This document shows, piece by piece, positions 4,345-6,539 of a DNA stretch of 6,539 nt (position 1 is the stretch's first letter; the number at the start of each line of letters is the position of its first letter). The notes below the pieces were generated by a model. The model worked only from the letters and a program-made list of their open reading frames with translations. It was not told the origin of the DNA and searched no databases. The stretch spans positions 1 to 6,539 of the forward strand of contig USMI01000111.1 in the NCBI GenBank assembly GCA_900555735.1, written 5' to 3'. This stretch comes from an uncultured Eubacteriales bacterium (GTDB lineage Bacteria > Bacillota > Clostridia > Oscillospirales > Oscillospiraceae). The position numbers and the translations under genes are program-made.

Positions 4345-5124
4345 ATGACGAATGTTCTGTTAGAGAAAAAGGGACACATCGCAATCGCCACCATCAACCG
4401 TCCCAAGGCGCTGAACGCCCTGAACAGCGACGTGCTCACCGATCTGGGCGAGCTGGTGGATATCGTCAATGCTGACAGCGAGATCCGTGCGCTGGTGCTG
4501 ACCGGCAGCGGTGAAAAGGCCTTCGTGGCCGGCGCTGATATCGGCGAGATGAGCACCCTGACCCCCGAAGAGGGCGAGGCCTTCGGCAAGCACGGCAACG
4601 ACGTGTTCCGCCGCATCGAGACCCTGCCTATCCCCACCATCGCCGCCATCAACGGCTTTGCGCTGGGCGGCGGCTGCGAGCTGAGCATGAGCTGCGACAT
4701 CCGCATCTGCGCGGATACCGCCGTATTCGGCCAGCCCGAGACAGGTCTGGGCATCACCCCCGGCTTCGGCGGCACCCAGCGTCTGGCACGTCTGGTGGGT
4801 CCCGGCATGGCCAAGCAGCTGATCTACACCGCCAAGAACATCAAGGCGGACGAAGCCCTGCGCATCGGTCTGGTGAACGCCGTTTATCCGCTGGATGAGC
4901 TGATGGCCGCCGCTGAGAAGCTGGCCGAGACCATCGCCAAGAACGCGCCCATCGCCGTCCGCGCCTGCAAGAAGGCCATCAACGACGGTCTGGAGGCCGA
5001 GATGGACGACGCCATCGTCATTGAAGAGAAGCTGTTCGGCAGCTGCTTCAAGACCGCCGACCAGATCGAGGGCATGACTGCGTTCCTTGAAAAGCGCAAG
5101 CACGAGCCTTATCAGAACAAGTAA
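4345..5124 (+). CDS. crt: 3-hydroxybutyryl-CoA dehydratase (crotonase), 259 aa
   Basis: Enoyl-CoA hydratase/isomerase superfamily. It interconverts 3-hydroxybutyryl-CoA and crotonyl-CoA in cytoplasmic butyrate synthesis. AFVAGADIGEM (59-69) supplies one half of the oxyanion hole, and GFALGGGCELSMSCDIRI (104-121) the other, together with Glu112. PETGLGITPGFGGTQRL starts at 131 and contains Glu132. Glu112 and Glu132 are the two catalytic acids, at the spacing typical of true hydratases. The length matches clostridial Crt. The ATG at 4345 follows AAGGAGGAG with 7-nt spacing. It is the first gene of crt-hbd-bcd, 63 bp before hbd. The specific crotonase call rather than a general enoyl-CoA hydratase rests on this context. 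Codon use is strongly biased to C/G-ending codons, as in a highly expressed gene. Confidence 0.95.
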   Translation: MTNVLLEKKGHIAIATINRPKALNALNSDVLTDLGELVDIVNADSEIRALVLTGSGEKAFVAGADIGEMSTLTPEEGEAFGKHGNDVFRRIETLPIPTIAAINGFALGGGCELSMSCDIRICADTAVFGQPETGLGITPGFGGTQRLARLVGPGMAKQLIYTAKNIKADEALRIGLVNAVYPLDELMAAAEKLAETIAKNAPIAVRACKKAINDGLEAEMDDAIVIEEKLFGSCFKTADQIEGMTAFLEKRKHEPYQNK

Positions 5125-5133
5125 CTCACACCG

Positions 5134-5161
5134 TTAATTAACAGGTTCGCCTGATGATTAA
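5134..5161 (+). other. UUCG-tetraloop hairpin in the crt-hbd intergenic region
   Basis: Bases 5134-5145 pair with 5150-5161 (12 positions, 11 paired including one G-U, one A-A mismatch) around loop TTCG. No T tract follows, so it is not an intrinsic terminator. It ends 14 nt before the hbd ribosome binding site (5176-5180). A role in mRNA processing or stability, or in setting the crt:hbd ratio, is inferred. Confidence 0.55.
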
Positions 5162-5187
5162 ACAATATATTATTAGGAGGAAAACAC

Positions 5188-6024
5188 ATGAAAGTCGCAG
5201 TATTTGGTGCCGGTACTATGGGCAGCGGCATTGCCCAGGTTTTTGCAGCGAAGGGCCACACCGCTCTGATGTATGCTTCCAGCGTGGCAAGCGCCCAGCG
5301 TCATAAGGACAAGCTGGCTGCCTCTCTGAACAAGAAGGTCGCCAAGGGCAAGATGACTCAGGAAGCCGCTGATGATCTGATGAGCCGCGTCCTGGTCGAG
5401 GAGTTCGAGGCTGCCGCCGATGCCGATCTGGTCATCGAGTGCGTCGCCGAGAACATGGCCACCAAGAAGGAACTGCTGGGCCGTCTGGATGCCATCTGCA
5501 AGGAAGATGCCATCTTCGCTTCCAACACTTCTTCTCTGTCCATCACCGAGATGGCCCAGGGTCTGAAGCATCACCTGATCGGTATGCACTTCTTTAACCC
5601 CGTGCCCGCTATGAAGCTGGTCGAGGTCATCGCCGGCGGCAATACCCCCGCTGAGCTGGTGGACTACATCAAGAATCTGTCCGTCGAGATCGGCAAGACC
5701 CCCGTGGTCGTCAACGAGGCTCCCGGCTTCGTGGTCAACAAGATCCTGATCCCCTACTGCAACGAGGGCGTCTGCGTCCTGCAGGAGGGCGTCGCCTCTG
5801 CCGAGGACATCGACATCGCTATGCAGCTGGGCTGCAACCACCCCATGGGCCCCCTGCATCTGGGCGATCTGATCGGCTGGGACGTGGTGCTGAACATCAT
5901 GGACGTGCTGTATAACGAGACTCACGACAGCAAGTACCGTGCCAACGTGCTGATCCGCAAGATGGTGCGCGCCGGCAAGCTGGGCATCAAGTCCGGCGAG
6001 GGCTTCTTCAACTACAACAAGTAA
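5188..6024 (+). CDS. hbd: 3-hydroxybutyryl-CoA dehydrogenase, 278 aa
   Basis: It reduces acetoacetyl-CoA to (S)-3-hydroxybutyryl-CoA in butyrate formation. The N-terminal Rossmann domain begins with GAGTMGSGIA (7-16). NTSSLSI (113-119) and HFFNPVPAMKLVEVI (134-148) follow, and PGFVVNKILIPYCNEG (179-194) opens the C-terminal helical domain. Ser115, His134, Glu146 and Asn184 match the catalytic set of the family. The end (HPMGPLHLGDLIGWD, DSKYRANVLIRKMVRAGKLG, SGEGFFNYNK) is typical of clostridial Hbd. One oddity: at the end of the second Rossmann strand, where NAD-specific members have Asp (as in LRDI), this protein reads LMYASS (27-32). The lost acid suggests NADPH or dual use, but this is not proof. 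The ATG at 5188 has GGAGG 7 nt upstream. It is the middle gene of the operon, 24 bp before bcd. Confidence 0.96.
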   Translation: MKVAVFGAGTMGSGIAQVFAAKGHTALMYASSVASAQRHKDKLAASLNKKVAKGKMTQEAADDLMSRVLVEEFEAAADADLVIECVAENMATKKELLGRLDAICKEDAIFASNTSSLSITEMAQGLKHHLIGMHFFNPVPAMKLVEVIAGGNTPAELVDYIKNLSVEIGKTPVVVNEAPGFVVNKILIPYCNEGVCVLQEGVASAEDIDIAMQLGCNHPMGPLHLGDLIGWDVVLNIMDVLYNETHDSKYRANVLIRKMVRAGKLGIKSGEGFFNYNK

Positions 6025-6048
6025 ATTTCTGGAAAAGGAGAAAATAGT

Positions 6049-6539
6049 ATGGATTTCCATCTGACTAAGGAACAGCTGCTCGTTCAGAAGATGTACCGCG
6101 AGTTCGCGGAGAACGAGGTCAAGCCCCTGGCCACCGAAATCGACGAGGAAGAGCGTTTCCCCATGGAAACCGTCGAGAAGATGGCAAAGCTGGGCATGAT
6201 GGGCATTTACTTCCCCAAGGAGTACGGCGGCGCTGGCGCCGACGTTCTCAGCTACGCTATGTGCGTTGAGGAGCTGGCCAAGGTCTGCGGCACCACCGCA
6301 GTTATCGTGTCCGCTCACACCTCCCTGTGCGCCGCTCCCATCTTCGAGAACGGTACCGAGGAGCAGAAGATGAAGTATCTGCCCGACCTGTGCTCCGGCC
6401 GCAAGATCGGCGCCTTCGGCCTGACCGAGCCCGGCGCTGGTACCGATGCTCAGGGCCAGCAGACCACCGCTGTGCTGGACGAGTCCGGCGAGAACTACAT
6501 CCTGAACGGCTCCAAGTGCTTCATCACCAACGGCAACGT
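6049..6539 (+). CDS. bcd: Short-chain (butyryl-CoA) acyl-CoA dehydrogenase, N-terminal 163 codons, cut by window end
   Basis: The frame opens at ATG 6049, with AAAGGAG about 8 nt upstream, and runs off the window without a stop; the family is about 380 aa. The fragment begins MDFHLTKEQLLVQKMYREFA (1-20) and covers the N-terminal helical domain (about 1-117) and the start of the middle beta domain. PKEYGGAGAD is at 57-66, and GLTEPGAGTDAQG (124-136) is acyl-CoA dehydrogenase signature 1, which contacts the FAD and substrate. The catalytic Glu near the C-terminus lies outside the window. Placement after crt and hbd points to butyryl-CoA dehydrogenase, which reduces crotonyl-CoA to butyryl-CoA, usually in an electron-bifurcating complex with EtfAB. 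etfB and etfA would be expected downstream but cannot be seen. Confidence 0.93.
   Translation, partial: MDFHLTKEQLLVQKMYREFAENEVKPLATEIDEEERFPMETVEKMAKLGMMGIYFPKEYGGAGADVLSYAMCVEELAKVCGTTAVIVSAHTSLCAAPIFENGTEEQKMKYLPDLCSGRKIGAFGLTEPGAGTDAQGQQTTAVLDESGENYILNGSKCFITNGN

Noticed and set aside
5133..5142. Palindrome GTTAATTAAC as a Rex (NADH-sensing) operator
   Set aside because: Rex sites have a 4-bp gap between TTGTTAA-type half sites; here there is no gap, no flanking TTG/CAA symmetry, and it is inside the transcript as part of a hairpin.
5173..6318. Long minus-strand open frame (381 aa) opposite hbd and bcd
   Set aside because: It is rich in Leu/His/Gln/Asp, as expected from the antisense of C/G-ending codons, and crosses two clearly identified genes without any domain signal.

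Overview
The window (6,539 bp, GC-rich) reads as a low-redundancy chromosomal segment of an anaerobic, probably spore-forming gut Clostridia member of the Oscillospiraceae type. The evidence is the Firmicutes-style infC-rpmI-rplT operon with strong GGAGG ribosome binding sites, the crt-hbd-bcd butyrate genes, a DUF4358-type lipoprotein as found in gut Clostridia, and a forespore-like promoter. The genus cannot be fixed from the sequence alone.

Layout. 1-378: 3' end of a short (ACT-less) D-3-phosphoglycerate dehydrogenase-like gene. 402-967: a small unit bounded by two near-identical terminator hairpins, holding a 63-aa two-helix membrane protein (minus strand) divergent from a 67-aa Cro/CI-type HTH regulator (plus strand), with an inverted repeat inside the membrane-protein promoter. 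970-1551 (minus): a DUF4358-like lipoprotein preceded by an ECF-sigma-like promoter. 1721-1837 (minus): a 38-aa Asn/Thr/Gln/Lys repeat protein with a very strong RBS and a sigma-G-like promoter. 1931-3278: consensus sigma-A promoter, attenuator-type leader, then infC (AUU start), rpmI and rplT. 3284-3325: a near-perfect bidirectional terminator. 3393-4052 (minus): trmB with its own promoter. 4233-6539: a strong promoter driving crt, hbd and bcd (cut by the window end).

How the genes work together. infC-rpmI-rplT make initiation factor IF3 and ribosomal proteins L35 and L20; L20 probably feeds back on the leader, and IF3 on its own AUU start codon. crt-hbd-bcd encode the three consecutive steps from acetoacetyl-CoA to butyryl-CoA: Hbd reduces acetoacetyl-CoA to 3-hydroxybutyryl-CoA, Crt dehydrates it to crotonyl-CoA, and Bcd (usually with EtfAB) reduces that to butyryl-CoA. 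Thiolase and EtfAB are not in the window; etfBA may follow bcd.

No defence system, CRISPR array, insertion sequence or tRNA/rRNA gene is visible. The less ordinary content is the 38-aa repeat protein with a candidate forespore promoter, the infC leader with mutually exclusive pairings, the ECF-like promoter of the lipoprotein, the twin-hairpin-bounded regulator/membrane-protein pair, and an Hbd that lacks the usual acidic NAD-ribose residue.
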